Shown here: positions 1 through 7,884 of the stretch, piece after piece
Layout of the letters: each line of letters starts with the position of its first letter
How positions within the stretch are numbered: position 1 is the stretch's first letter
NCBI GenBank assembly: GCA_035906255.1
Contig: JAMIFM010000025.1
Location: 168,221-232,220 of the forward strand
Length of the DNA stretch: 64,000 nt
Source: SB11 sp035906255
GTDB taxonomy: Bacteria; Bacteroidota; Bacteroidia; UBA8524
Reading direction: 5' to 3'
Position numbers and translations under genes: made by a program
The notes under the pieces: generated by a model
Told to the model about the DNA's origin: nothing
The model's database searches: none
The model's input: the letters and a program-made list of their open reading frames with translations, nothing else

Positions 1-1
1 C

Positions 2-502
2 AATGTGAAAAACAACCGTGAGTTTGACGCATTGAACAAAGAGATTGAAATTCAAGGTCTTGAAATACAAGCTGCTGAGAAGCGTATTAACGAGGCTAAG
101 CGTTCGATAGACTTGAAAAAAGAAATAATTGCTTCTTCAACTACTGAGTTGGATGGTCGTCGTATCGACCTTGAAAACAAAAAGAAAGAGTTGAACAACA
201 TTGTTGGCGAGACTGAGAAAGAAGAGCAAGAGTTGATGAAAACCCGCAACAAAGCTGAGAAAGATATTGAAGACCGTTTGCTGTTTGCCTACAACCGTAT
301 ACGCGGTTCGGTGAAAAACGGTATTGCCGTAGCTACAGTTATCCGTAACTCTTGCAGCGGTTGCTTTGGTACCATTCCTTTGCAAATGCAGTCTGATATT
401 CGCCAGCACAAACGCATCATAATTTGCGAACACTGCGGACGTATTTTGGTTGACACGCACAAAGAAGAAGAGGAAGAAATGGTAGAGCGTTTTATGGCTT
501 AA
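2..502 (+). CDS. C4-type zinc ribbon protein (CdsZ/zf-RING_7 family), 5' end outside the window
   Basis: The reading frame is open back to the window edge, so the start is missing and only about 166 C-terminal residues are present; family members are usually about 240-250 residues. Most of the visible part is a charged, Lys/Glu-rich segment expected to form a long coiled coil. The C-terminal end carries a four-cysteine zinc ribbon: CSGC, then about 21 residues later CEHC, followed by GRILVD. Such proteins are widespread in Bacteroidota and are thought to bind nucleic acid or ribosomal partners through the ribbon; the exact role is unknown. The stop lies six bases before the next start, and a terminator-like hairpin follows at 536-570, so transcription of this gene may end there. 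The family call is firm and the function is not. Confidence 0.85.
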   Translation, partial: NVKNNREFDALNKEIEIQGLEIQAAEKRINEAKRSIDLKKEIIASSTTELDGRRIDLENKKKELNNIVGETEKEEQELMKTRNKAEKDIEDRLLFAYNRIRGSVKNGIAVATVIRNSCSGCFGTIPLQMQSDIRQHKRIIICEHCGRILVDTHKEEEEEMVERFMA

Positions 503-508
503 CACCAT

Positions 509-2044
509 ATGACAGCGATACACAACAACATACACAAAAGGCTTTTGGCAATTGCTGCCAAAAGCCTTTTTGTTTTTATAGCGTTGCTTACAACTACCGG
601 GCACGGTTTGTATGCAGGTTTTGATTACAGTGCTAACTATCAGGCGGCAATGAAAGATATACTATCGCTGAAACTTGAAAGCGGTAGTGCAATACTGGCC
701 AAAGAAAAGGCGGCAAACCCTACTAACACCTTGGTGATTTTAGGGGAGGACTATGTCGATTTTTTTAAGATACTGATAAACGAAAACAAGGCTGAATACG
801 AAAAGCTGGTGCCCAATTTTTCAGCCCGCTTAACAGCCCTTGAGAAGGGGGATAAAAACTCACCTTGGTACAACTATAGTCGTGCCGAAGTTTATGTTCA
901 TTGGGCTACGCATCGTTTACGTTTCGGAGAGTATTTCAAAGCTGCTACTGAAATACGCGAGGCATATAAAATACTTGAAGAGAATATTAAAAAGTACCCT
1001 GATTTTTTACCCAATAAAAAAACAATGGGTATGCTTGAAACCATTGTGGGCACTATACCCGAAAACTACCAATGGATGGCAAACATTGTAGGGCTTGACG
1101 GTGACATAAGCAGCGGAATTGCAAAAATAGAAACCATAATAAACAGCAATGCTAAATTGGATTATCTGCCCTTACAAAAGCAGGAGGCACTGTTTATATA
1201 TGTGTATCTGCAAATGTTTGTGTTAAAGAAGCCACAAGAGGCTTGGGTACTGGTAGAAAAAAATACCAACGATTACAAAACCAATCTGTTGAACTGCTAT
1301 TTACGTGCAAACATTGCACTTAAATGCAAAAAGACAGACATAGCTATTGAAACCCTAAAAAAACGTCCTGTGGGCAAAGAGTACCACAAGTTTTATTATT
1401 TAGATTATCTGATGGGGCAAGCCAAGCTATACCGTAACGATGCAGATGCGGATAAATACTTCAAAACGTATGTGTCGTTCCATCCTGGCCAAAACTATAT
1501 TAAAAGTGCCTATATACGTCTTTCGTGGTTTTACTTCCTGAAGAAAGAAACAAGTTCTTACGAACGCTACCGCTCAATGGCAAACCGTTACGGGGCTGAG
1601 GAAATAGAAGAAGACAAACGGGCGCAAAAAGAAGCAAAAGGGAATGTAGCAACGGATGAAATACTATTGAAAGGGATGTTGTTTTTTGACGGGGGGTATA
1701 ACGATAAGGCATTAGCCACCCTAAACAGTGTTTCTGAAACAAGGTATGCTACCGCTGAACAAAAACTGGAGTATAACTACCGCAAAGCACGTGTATACCA
1801 CGAAATGGGCAAAACCGATTTGGCCATAGAGCTATATAAAAAGGTAATGACCGATGGTAAAAATCTTACCGTGTACTATGCTGCCAATAGCTGCCTGCTG
1901 CTTGGAAACATACATGAGGATAAAGGTGAGTTTGGAAATGCTTGCAACCGCTATAAGCAATGCTCTGAGTATAAGAATAAAGAATACCGCAACAGCATTT
2001 TGCAAAAAGCTAAAGCAGGTATGAAACGCTTGGGATGTAAATAA
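509..2044 (+). CDS. Exported tetratricopeptide-repeat-like protein, function unknown
   Basis: This 511-residue protein starts with a probable signal peptide (MTAIHNNIHKR, a hydrophobic run to about residue 30, then GLYA), so it is expected in the periplasm or outer membrane. The remainder is alpha-helical, with degenerate TPR-like helical pairs, clearest at about residues 390-500 (ALATLNSV..., KARVYHEMGKTDLAIELYKKV, LGNIHEDKGEFGNACNRYKQC). It resembles the DUF3808-type helical-repeat proteins of Bacteroidota, which probably act as scaffolds. The ATG at 509 is the only reasonable start giving a full signal sequence, but codons 10-21 coincide with a strong terminator hairpin. No in-frame ATG follows until the mature region. 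No catalytic motif was seen. Confidence 0.75.
   Translation: MTAIHNNIHKRLLAIAAKSLFVFIALLTTTGHGLYAGFDYSANYQAAMKDILSLKLESGSAILAKEKAANPTNTLVILGEDYVDFFKILINENKAEYEKLVPNFSARLTALEKGDKNSPWYNYSRAEVYVHWATHRLRFGEYFKAATEIREAYKILEENIKKYPDFLPNKKTMGMLETIVGTIPENYQWMANIVGLDGDISSGIAKIETIINSNAKLDYLPLQKQEALFIYVYLQMFVLKKPQEAWVLVEKNTNDYKTNLLNCYLRANIALKCKKTDIAIETLKKRPVGKEYHKFYYLDYLMGQAKLYRNDADADKYFKTYVSFHPGQNYIKSAYIRLSWFYFLKKETSSYERYRSMANRYGAEEIEEDKRAQKEAKGNVATDEILLKGMLFFDGGYNDKALATLNSVSETRYATAEQKLEYNYRKARVYHEMGKTDLAIELYKKVMTDGKNLTVYYAANSCLLLGNIHEDKGEFGNACNRYKQCSEYKNKEYRNSILQKAKAGMKRLGCK
536..578 (+). terminator. Intrinsic terminator-like hairpin inside the next gene's signal-peptide codons
   Basis: Arms 536-550 and 556-570 are a perfect 15-base inverted repeat (AAAAGGCTTTTGGCA and its complement) around a five-base loop, followed by T-rich DNA (TTTTTGTTTTTATA). 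This is a textbook Rho-independent terminator placed just after the zinc-ribbon gene. It lies wholly within the first 25 codons of the downstream TPR gene, so it may act as a partial terminator or attenuator. Confidence 0.75.
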
Positions 2045-2047
2045 GGC

Positions 2048-2584
2048 TTACCAAAAAATAATCTGGTAGATTTTAGTGTGCGATTTACGCCATTGCTTGC
2101 CGCCCTTATATTCAACAGCTTTACCTTTAGTATATACAATAAAGCCTGCTTCGTTTGACTGGAAGTAATCAGCAAGCCTCTCACCCGGCATGTCAATGCC
2201 TTGGCGGGTAAACTTGTGTTTCTTAAAGTTCTCGTTAAACATATGCTTTACACTTACATCAGTGTATCTGTTTCCGTTAGCATACAATACAGTGATAGAA
2301 TCTGCGACGCTAAAAGGAGGTTCACCGTAGATGCTTACATTTATAACAACGTCTTTTTTTGTAGAATCCCCTTTAGTGTAAGTAAAGTCTGCTGTTAACT
2401 TATCGCCATCCGCTGTTTTGTATTCAATGGGCTTTATATAAAACAGCATCTTACCTTCCCCTTTAAAATATGATTCAGCATATTTAGATATTTTTCCTCC
2501 GCTGCCCGTTACTTTCAACCCGCACGAATACCAAAAGCAAACTGCCATGCAAAGGCATATTAGGGTATTACTTCTTCTTCTCAT
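2048..2584 (-). CDS. Small putative lipoprotein, unknown
   Basis: This protein of about 178 residues has a basic N-terminus (MRRRSN), a short hydrophobic stretch and a lipobox-like YSC, so it is probably a lipoprotein anchored by the cysteine near residue 21. The mature part is polar and beta-rich without a domain I recognise. The ATG at 2584 was preferred over a GTG two codons upstream. The 5' end overlaps the stop of the upstream lipoprotein gene (2568-3092) by 17 bases, so the two are very likely cotranscribed and translationally coupled. They are probably a functional pair; beyond that no role can be inferred. Confidence 0.65.
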   Translation of the reverse strand: MRRRSNTLICLCMAVCFWYSCGLKVTGSGGKISKYAESYFKGEGKMLFYIKPIEYKTADGDKLTADFTYTKGDSTKKDVVINVSIYGEPPFSVADSITVLYANGNRYTDVSVKHMFNENFKKHKFTRQGIDMPGERLADYFQSNEAGFIVYTKGKAVEYKGGKQWRKSHTKIYQIIFW

Positions 2585-3092
2585 CTTCACAAATCATTTG
2601 TTTAAAAAAGGCATCAACATTATTGTAAAATTCGTTTCGGGTTTCCTCTTTGTCAAACACGGCATCCACCAATACTGAGTTGGTTAAATTCTTTTGCTTA
2701 AAGTGGATTTTAACAAGGTTTTGCCCGTTGGTTTTCAAAACATTATAACAATAATATTGCGTGCTGTCTGTTTCTTTCACCTGCTCATTAACAATAGTTA
2801 TAGAACTGTCAGCCTTTATCTTTTCTGAAATTTTATCAGGTAAATCTCCCAATACAAAGCTAAAATAGCGTTTGCCTTCATCGGTAATGGTTAGTTTATT
2901 AATGTAACACTGCACATCCTTCACCCGCAATACACTGTCGTATAATTTTAATGCTTCTTTGCTTACGCCTGTTTCTTTTTCACCGCTCTTAAGCACATAA
3001 CAGCCAATCATACCGTAATTCATTTTGGTTTTTGTTTTGCAAGAAGCAAAAGCCACAATGGCAAAAAGGGCAATCAGTTTTAGTAGTTTCAT
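2568..3092 (-). CDS. Small putative lipoprotein, unknown
   Basis: The protein has about 174 residues: MKLLKLIALFAIVAFASC gives a clear signal peptide and lipobox (FAS/C18), so it should be lipidated and sorted to the periplasmic face of a membrane. The mature region is lysine- and aspartate-rich with alternating strands and has no recognised family. The ATG at 3092 is preferred over the TTG one codon earlier. It is the first gene of a two-gene unit with 2048-2584 and follows the TRL-like lipoprotein gene on the same strand, separated by a strong terminator hairpin at 3121-3150. Confidence 0.65.
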   Translation of the reverse strand: MKLLKLIALFAIVAFASCKTKTKMNYGMIGCYVLKSGEKETGVSKEALKLYDSVLRVKDVQCYINKLTITDEGKRYFSFVLGDLPDKISEKIKADSSITIVNEQVKETDSTQYYCYNVLKTNGQNLVKIHFKQKNLTNSVLVDAVFDKEETRNEFYNNVDAFFKQMICEDEKKK

Positions 3093-3120
3093 CAATCAAT
3101 ACTTTTTTCGGGCAAAATAA

Positions 3121-3150
3121 AAAAAGAGTAACAATGCTGTTACTCTTTTT
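3121..3150 (-). terminator. Rho-independent terminator of the TRL-like gene
   Basis: A perfect 13-base stem (AAAAAGAGTAACA at 3121-3133 with its complement at 3138-3150) closes a four-base loop. A and T tails on both sides allow function in either direction. It lies 31 bases beyond the stop of the TRL-like gene. Confidence 0.85.
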
Positions 3151-3181
3151 TACATTATATGAAATAATTAACGAATTAAAA

Positions 3182-3463
3182 TTATTCGCCTGTTACGATA
3201 CATTCGTAAGTGATAAGAAGACCAAGGATGTTTCTGGTTTTGAAATCAACAGTAGATATTTTAGAAATACCACCGTCTTTAGCAGCTGACATAATGCTGG
3301 CGTCAGCATCAAAACACAATACGCCAAGGTAGCAGTTACCTGAAGCGCGACCTACTTTTGAACCTACTTCGTTGCTGGTAGCAGCTACAGGAACAGTTAG
3401 TGAACATGATGCAATGCTTAAAGCAGCAAATAAAACTAATGTTGATTTGATTAACTTTTTCAT
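3182..3463 (-). CDS. TRL-like family lipoprotein
   Basis: This 93-residue protein starts with the signal peptide MKKLIKSTLVLFAALSIASC and has a lipobox cysteine at about residue 20. The mature part matches the TRL-like family found in Bacteroidota, Leptospira and others: a segment of the type 'G..C.G.....DASI..AAKDGGISKISTVD' followed by 'NILGLLITYECIVTGE' near the end. The family takes its name from a tRNA-linked locus in Helicobacter; its molecular function is unknown. The ATG at 3463 is chosen over a TTG two codons upstream. It is a monocistronic unit ended by the hairpin at 3121-3150. Confidence 0.8.
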   Translation of the reverse strand: MKKLIKSTLVLFAALSIASCSLTVPVAATSNEVGSKVGRASGNCYLGVLCFDADASIMSAAKDGGISKISTVDFKTRNILGLLITYECIVTGE

Positions 3464-3598
3464 AGACAATATTTTTTAATGTATAGCAATAATAACCATT
3501 TTTAGCGGTTTTGCAAGCCTTGCGAATACTAAAAATTTATAACCTGCTATTCTCCACCAAAAAAAGTAACTTCGCCGCCCTCTCGGCAAAGAGTATTC

Positions 3599-5002
3599 AT
3601 GCAAAACTTCTGGGAACGATACCGCAGCGATTTAAAACAGACTTTTTTATTAAGCGTACCTATTATAATAGGCCAATTGGGCACTATTTTAATGGGGTTG
3701 TTTGATAATGCTATGGTGGGTGCAATGGAATCTGCTGCTTTTGACCCCAACGAACCTGAAAAATACGGTGCAATGGCCGTAGCCGCGGCAGGCGTTAGTA
3801 ATGCCATATTTAACTTATTTGCTGTATTGGGCTCAGGGATAATGATGGCGGTATCTACCTTGGTATCTATCAGCAAAGCAAAAAAAGATACAGCGGCGTG
3901 CGGCGGGTATCTTAAATACAGTTTAGTGGCTTCGTTTATTGTTACCATAGTAATAACTGCAATACTGTTGGTAATGATAGCCAATATGCAGGTATTTGTG
4001 AAAGGTGACTTAATACAAAAAATGGGCAGGGAGTACTTGCTTATCATCACATTGGGTACATTCCCCATGTTGGCAGGGCTGGCCGTAAAAAACTTTACTG
4101 ATGGGCTTTCATACACCAAACCCGCTATGGTTATTACCCTTATAGGGGTAGTGATGAACGTGTTTTTAAACTGGTTGTTTATATACGGTAATTGGGGCTT
4201 TCCCGCATGGGAGCTAAAAGGAGCTGCCTATGCCACTGTTATTTCGCGCATCTTTATTTTTGTAGCCTTATTAGCCTATGCATATCGTTCAAAATTGTTT
4301 GAAGCCTATCGTAAAATGCCAAAAGGCATTAACTTTTCATCAGCAGAGTTAAAAGAAATTTTTAGAATTGGCTTGCCCTCAGGTTTTCAATACTTTTTTG
4401 AAGTAGGTGCATTTGCAGCCGCAAACATTATGACCACGTGGATAGGCCCCTATCAATCGGCTGCTCACCAAGTGGCCTTATACTTGGCAGCAGCTACCTA
4501 TATGGTATCAGTAGGGTTGTCATCAGGCGGAGCCATCAGAGTAGGAACTGCATACAGCGAGGGTAACTTGCCCGCTATCAAACGTGCAGGGTATTCAGCA
4601 CTTATTTTAGTTCTGTTATCAATGGCTGTCACAGCATCCTTATTCGTCATATTTAATCAAACACTTCCTGAGCTATTTAATAAGCAGGCTAATGTTATGG
4701 CCTATTCCTCATCGCTGTTGTTAATAGCCGCCTTGTTTCAGTTTTCAGATGGGGCGCAAGCGGTTGCTTTGGGCATACTGCGCGGCGTGACCGATGTTCG
4801 TTATCCTACCATTGTAACCCTTATTGCCTACTGGGTAATAGGTTTGCCGTTGGCCTATGTATTCACTTTCGTATGGGGGATGGATGTACAAGGAATTTGG
4901 TACGGACTGACCATAGGGCTTACGGTATCAGCCATATTACTTACCCGTAGGTTTTGGGTACTTACAACGAAGAAGAGCCCCTTTTCACCGAAATTTGATT
5001 AG
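3599..5002 (+). CDS. MATE family multidrug efflux transporter (NorM-like)
   Basis: The 467-residue integral membrane protein has about 12 hydrophobic segments and two homologous halves. The N-terminal MATE signature (TFLLSVPIIIGQLGTILMGLFDNAMVG, about residues 15-40) and its counterpart in the second half (IGLPSGFQYFFEVGAFAAANIMTTWIG, about residues 256-283) are both present. MATE proteins are inner-membrane exporters that use H+ or Na+ gradients to expel cationic drugs and metabolites. Length is normal. The gene is monocistronic; a TAACTTCG sequence at about 3568 is one base from the local -7 consensus and could be its promoter. The substrate cannot be predicted. Confidence 0.93.
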   Translation: MQNFWERYRSDLKQTFLLSVPIIIGQLGTILMGLFDNAMVGAMESAAFDPNEPEKYGAMAVAAAGVSNAIFNLFAVLGSGIMMAVSTLVSISKAKKDTAACGGYLKYSLVASFIVTIVITAILLVMIANMQVFVKGDLIQKMGREYLLIITLGTFPMLAGLAVKNFTDGLSYTKPAMVITLIGVVMNVFLNWLFIYGNWGFPAWELKGAAYATVISRIFIFVALLAYAYRSKLFEAYRKMPKGINFSSAELKEIFRIGLPSGFQYFFEVGAFAAANIMTTWIGPYQSAAHQVALYLAAATYMVSVGLSSGGAIRVGTAYSEGNLPAIKRAGYSALILVLLSMAVTASLFVIFNQTLPELFNKQANVMAYSSSLLLIAALFQFSDGAQAVALGILRGVTDVRYPTIVTLIAYWVIGLPLAYVFTFVWGMDVQGIWYGLTIGLTVSAILLTRRFWVLTTKKSPFSPKFD

Positions 5003-5006
5003 CTTT

Positions 5007-5037
5007 TTTGAGGCTAACCAATCATACTGTATTTTTG
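5007..5037 (+). promoter_or_regulatory. Bacteroidota-type promoter for the S46 peptidase gene
   Basis: TTTG at 5007-5010, a 19-base spacer, then TATTTTTG at 5030-5037 match the TTTG/TAnnTTTG consensus exactly. The predicted transcript start near 5043 gives a leader of roughly 18 bases before the ATG at 5061. Confidence 0.75.
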
Positions 5038-5060
5038 TCGCCCATTAACTTATTATTACC

Positions 5061-7250
5061 ATGATAAAAAAATTAGTACTATCCTTATTCTTGGCCTTTA
5101 GTATGCTTGCTGCTAATGCCTCGTTCGAACCGTCTGACGAGGGAATGTGGCTGCCTATTTTGCTAAAAAAATATAACTACGACCAAATGAAAAAGCTGGG
5201 CTTGAAACTAAAGCCTGAGCAGATTTACGATGTAAACAAAGCCAGTCTTAAAGATGCAATACTATGGTTTGGTGGCGGTTGCACAGGCGAAATAGTTTCA
5301 GGTACGGGTTTGGTGCTTACCAACCACCACTGCGGGTACGGAGCTATACAATCACACAGTACCGTACAGGATAATATTTTAGATAACGGTTTTTGGGCTA
5401 AAACCCTTGCCGAAGAAAAACAAAATGCCGGACTAAGCGTATCGCTATTGGTGCGTATGGAAGATGTTTCATCGCAAATTATGCCTGCTTTAATGGGCTT
5501 GAACGATGAGCAAAAAGCCGGAAAGATTAAAGAACTAACCGATACCATTGCCAAAAGGGCTACCGCAGGTACTCACTACGAAGCATTTGTAAAAGACATT
5601 TTTAAAAACAACCAATACATACTATATGTAATGGAGCGTTTTAACGATGTACGTTTAGTTGGTACCCCTCCCCAAAACATTGGTAAATTTGGTGGTGATA
5701 CTGATAACTGGATGTGGCCGCGCCATACCGGTGATTACTCAATGTTCCGCATTTATGCTAACAAAGAGAACAAACCCGCAGATTACTCAACCGATAACGT
5801 ACCCTACAAACCCAAATACTCGCTGTCAATATCATTAGATGGTGTTAAAGAAGGCGATTATGCCATGATTATGGGCTTTCCCGGCCGTACCAACCGCTAC
5901 GAAACCGCTATGGGTATTCAAATGGCAATAGATAAAGTAAATCCTGCCATTGTAAAATTGCGTGAAAAAAGGCTTGAGTTGATGAAACAACAAATGAGCA
6001 AGGATGTTGCCGTGCGCATTCAGCTTTCATCACGTTATGCTCAAATAGCCAACTACTGGAAATACTTTATCGGCCAAACTGAGCAAATCAAACGCCTTAA
6101 AGTGGTTGACCAAAAGAAAGCCGACGAAGCCAAGTTTAAAGTATGGGCTGAAGGTAAATCTGAGTATGCCAACCTGTTCACAAACATTGATAAAGCCTAT
6201 GCCGAATACTTGCCTATTTGTACACACCGTACCTATTTGAGCGAAGGTATCTTAGGTTCAATTATTCTTAATCAGGCATCAGGTTTTGCAAGTCTTGATA
6301 AAGCCCTTGTTGATGGTAAAGAAGATGTAAAAACAAAAGCAGTTGACGGGTTGAAAAAACGCACCGAGGCCATCTTTAAACTATACAACCCTACAGTAGA
6401 AGAAAACATATTGGCAGCAATGCTTGGTTACTTCTATTCAGATATTCCTAAAGACCAACACCCCGCGATTTTGGGTGAGATTTTGGCTCAATACCCCGGT
6501 GTTGCAGCTGATGAAGCCTTTACCAAATATGCCGCAAGCATTATGGCAAACAGTATGATGGTATCGCAAGATAAAATCAATGCGTTTTTGGCTAACCCTA
6601 CTTTAGAGGCGTTGAATGCTGACCCTGCATACAAACTTGTAAAAGCATTTAACGATAACTACGATAAAAACTACAAAGCCCGTGTAGATGCTTTTACTGC
6701 TGCTACTGCTAAAGAAGGTGAGTTGTACATTAAAGGTTTGATGGCAATGGATCCTTCAAGGAATTTTTATCCCGATGCTAACAGCACATTCCGTTTAACT
6801 TATGGTTCAGTAAAAGGATATACCGGAAAAGATGCGGTGGTATATAAATACTATACTACTCTTGACGGTGTTGAAGAAAAATATGTACCCGGTGACGACG
6901 AGTTTGATGTACCTACAAAATTGCTGGAATTGAACCGTAATAACGATTTTGGAGCCTATGCAGATAAAGCCACAGGTGAGTTGATTACCTGCTTTATTAC
7001 TGATAACGATATTACAGGCGGTAACAGCGGTAGCCCTGTAATGAACGGTAAAGGTGAGTTGATTGGTTTGGCGTTTGACGGTAACTGGGAAGCAATGAGC
7101 GGTGATATTGTATTTGATACCCGCTACAAGCGCACCATAAGTGTAGATATACGTTACGTATTGTTCACTATTGATAAATTGGCCGGAGCAACCAACATTA
7201 TTAAAGAACTTAACCTTGTAAAAGGTGGTAAAAAAGTAACCATTTACTAA
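5061..7250 (+). CDS. S46 family serine peptidase, DPP7-like dipeptidyl-peptidase
   Basis: The 729-residue exported peptidase has a signal peptide ending near residue 20 (...LAANA/SF). The fold is chymotrypsin-like with a helical insertion. The catalytic triad can be read: His in TNHHCGYG (residues 87-94), Asp225 in RHTGDYSMFR, and Ser656 in GGNSGSP. S46 enzymes remove dipeptides from peptide N-termini in the periplasm and supply amino acids. The segment after the serine reads FDGNWEAMSGD; a Gly at this site is typical of DPP7 (hydrophobic P1), whereas DPP11 (acidic P1) has Arg, so DPP7-type specificity is inferred. Length and start are normal. A consensus promoter at 5007-5037 and a hairpin at 7264-7303 indicate a single-gene transcript. 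Confidence 0.93.
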   Translation: MIKKLVLSLFLAFSMLAANASFEPSDEGMWLPILLKKYNYDQMKKLGLKLKPEQIYDVNKASLKDAILWFGGGCTGEIVSGTGLVLTNHHCGYGAIQSHSTVQDNILDNGFWAKTLAEEKQNAGLSVSLLVRMEDVSSQIMPALMGLNDEQKAGKIKELTDTIAKRATAGTHYEAFVKDIFKNNQYILYVMERFNDVRLVGTPPQNIGKFGGDTDNWMWPRHTGDYSMFRIYANKENKPADYSTDNVPYKPKYSLSISLDGVKEGDYAMIMGFPGRTNRYETAMGIQMAIDKVNPAIVKLREKRLELMKQQMSKDVAVRIQLSSRYAQIANYWKYFIGQTEQIKRLKVVDQKKADEAKFKVWAEGKSEYANLFTNIDKAYAEYLPICTHRTYLSEGILGSIILNQASGFASLDKALVDGKEDVKTKAVDGLKKRTEAIFKLYNPTVEENILAAMLGYFYSDIPKDQHPAILGEILAQYPGVAADEAFTKYAASIMANSMMVSQDKINAFLANPTLEALNADPAYKLVKAFNDNYDKNYKARVDAFTAATAKEGELYIKGLMAMDPSRNFYPDANSTFRLTYGSVKGYTGKDAVVYKYYTTLDGVEEKYVPGDDEFDVPTKLLELNRNNDFGAYADKATGELITCFITDNDITGGNSGSPVMNGKGELIGLAFDGNWEAMSGDIVFDTRYKRTISVDIRYVLFTIDKLAGATNIIKELNLVKGGKKVTIY

Positions 7251-7263
7251 AATATTTAATGAC

Positions 7264-7303
7264 AAATGGCGCAGAGATACTATCTTGTATCTTTGCGCCA
7301 TTT
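7264..7303 (+). terminator. Terminator hairpin of the S46 gene with an embedded -7 promoter element
   Basis: Arms 7264-7280 and 7287-7303 pair over 17 bases with a single G-T wobble around a six-base loop. The right arm contains TATCTTTG (7288-7295), a perfect TAnnTTTG -7 element whose predicted start would be near 7301, 17 bases before the next gene's ATG. The same DNA therefore seems to end one transcript and start the next. Confidence 0.7.
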
Positions 7304-7317
7304 AAATTTTAACCCTT

Positions 7318-7773
7318 ATGAAAAAGATACTGATATTGTTTGCTGCCCTTGCTGCATTTACAGCTTGCGAGAAAAAATTACCCAGCACAGGTACGTTTGG
7401 CGACCAAAGCATTACCGCTGACGCAGCTACCCCAATTGCTGAATTTATGGCTACTGCTACCGAGGCTGAAAAATCAGGAAAAGTAACAGGAACAGTTACC
7501 AAGGTGTGCCAAAGCAAAGGCTGTTGGTTTAATTTGGATTTGGGCGGCGAAAAGTTTGTACGCATCATCACCAAAGGCCACTCGTTCTCTATTCCCAAAG
7601 ATGCAAGCGGAAAAACCGCCATTGCACAAGGGGTGCTTAAAACTAAAACCACTGATGTTGAGCGTTTGAAACACTTGGCTAAAGATGAAGGCAAGAGCGA
7701 AGAAGAAATAGCCAAAATTACTGAACCCAAAGTTGAGTATGAATTTGAAGCCGACGGCGTTATAATAAAGTAA
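7318..7773 (+). CDS. DUF4920 domain lipoprotein
   Basis: This 151-residue lipoprotein has the signal peptide MKKILILFAALAAFTAC with the lipid-anchored cysteine at residue 17. The mature part fits DUF4920: a G-rich entry (TFGDQSI), then GTVTKVCQSKGCWFNL, in which two conserved cysteines flank the GCW turn, then a beta-rich region ending in a helical segment and FEADGVIIK. The family is common in Bacteroidota and uncharacterised; the paired cysteines could bind a metal or form a disulphide. It is probably transcribed from the -7 element at 7288-7295 and ended by the terminator at 7814-7842. Confidence 0.85.
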   Translation: MKKILILFAALAAFTACEKKLPSTGTFGDQSITADAATPIAEFMATATEAEKSGKVTGTVTKVCQSKGCWFNLDLGGEKFVRIITKGHSFSIPKDASGKTAIAQGVLKTKTTDVERLKHLAKDEGKSEEEIAKITEPKVEYEFEADGVIIK

Positions 7774-7813
7774 CCCGCAGTTTCACTTACAAAACATATT
7801 ATTTTACTAACTC

Positions 7814-7842
7814 AAAAGCAGGCTGCACAGCCTGCTTTTTTA
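7814..7842 (+). terminator. Rho-independent terminator after the DUF4920 gene
   Basis: AAAAGCAGGCTG (7814-7825) pairs with CAGCCTGCTTTT (7828-7839), and a T run follows. It is a classical strong terminator 40 bases past the stop. Confidence 0.88.
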
Positions 7843-7869
7843 TTTATTGGTTTTAGTGCTACAGCAGCT

Positions 7870-7877
7870 TATTTTTG
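7870..7877 (+). promoter_or_regulatory. -7 promoter element TATTTTTG
   Basis: It matches TAnnTTTG and lies directly after the preceding terminator and only seven bases before the ATG at 7885, so the transcript would be leaderless or nearly so. No clear TTTG -33 box was seen. Confidence 0.5.
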
Positions 7878-7884
7878 AGGCAAT

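Noticed and set aside
3547..4119. 190-codon open frame on the minus strand
   Set aside because: It overlaps the start of the MATE transporter gene, whose motifs are clear; the antisense protein looks like a complement of membrane helices.
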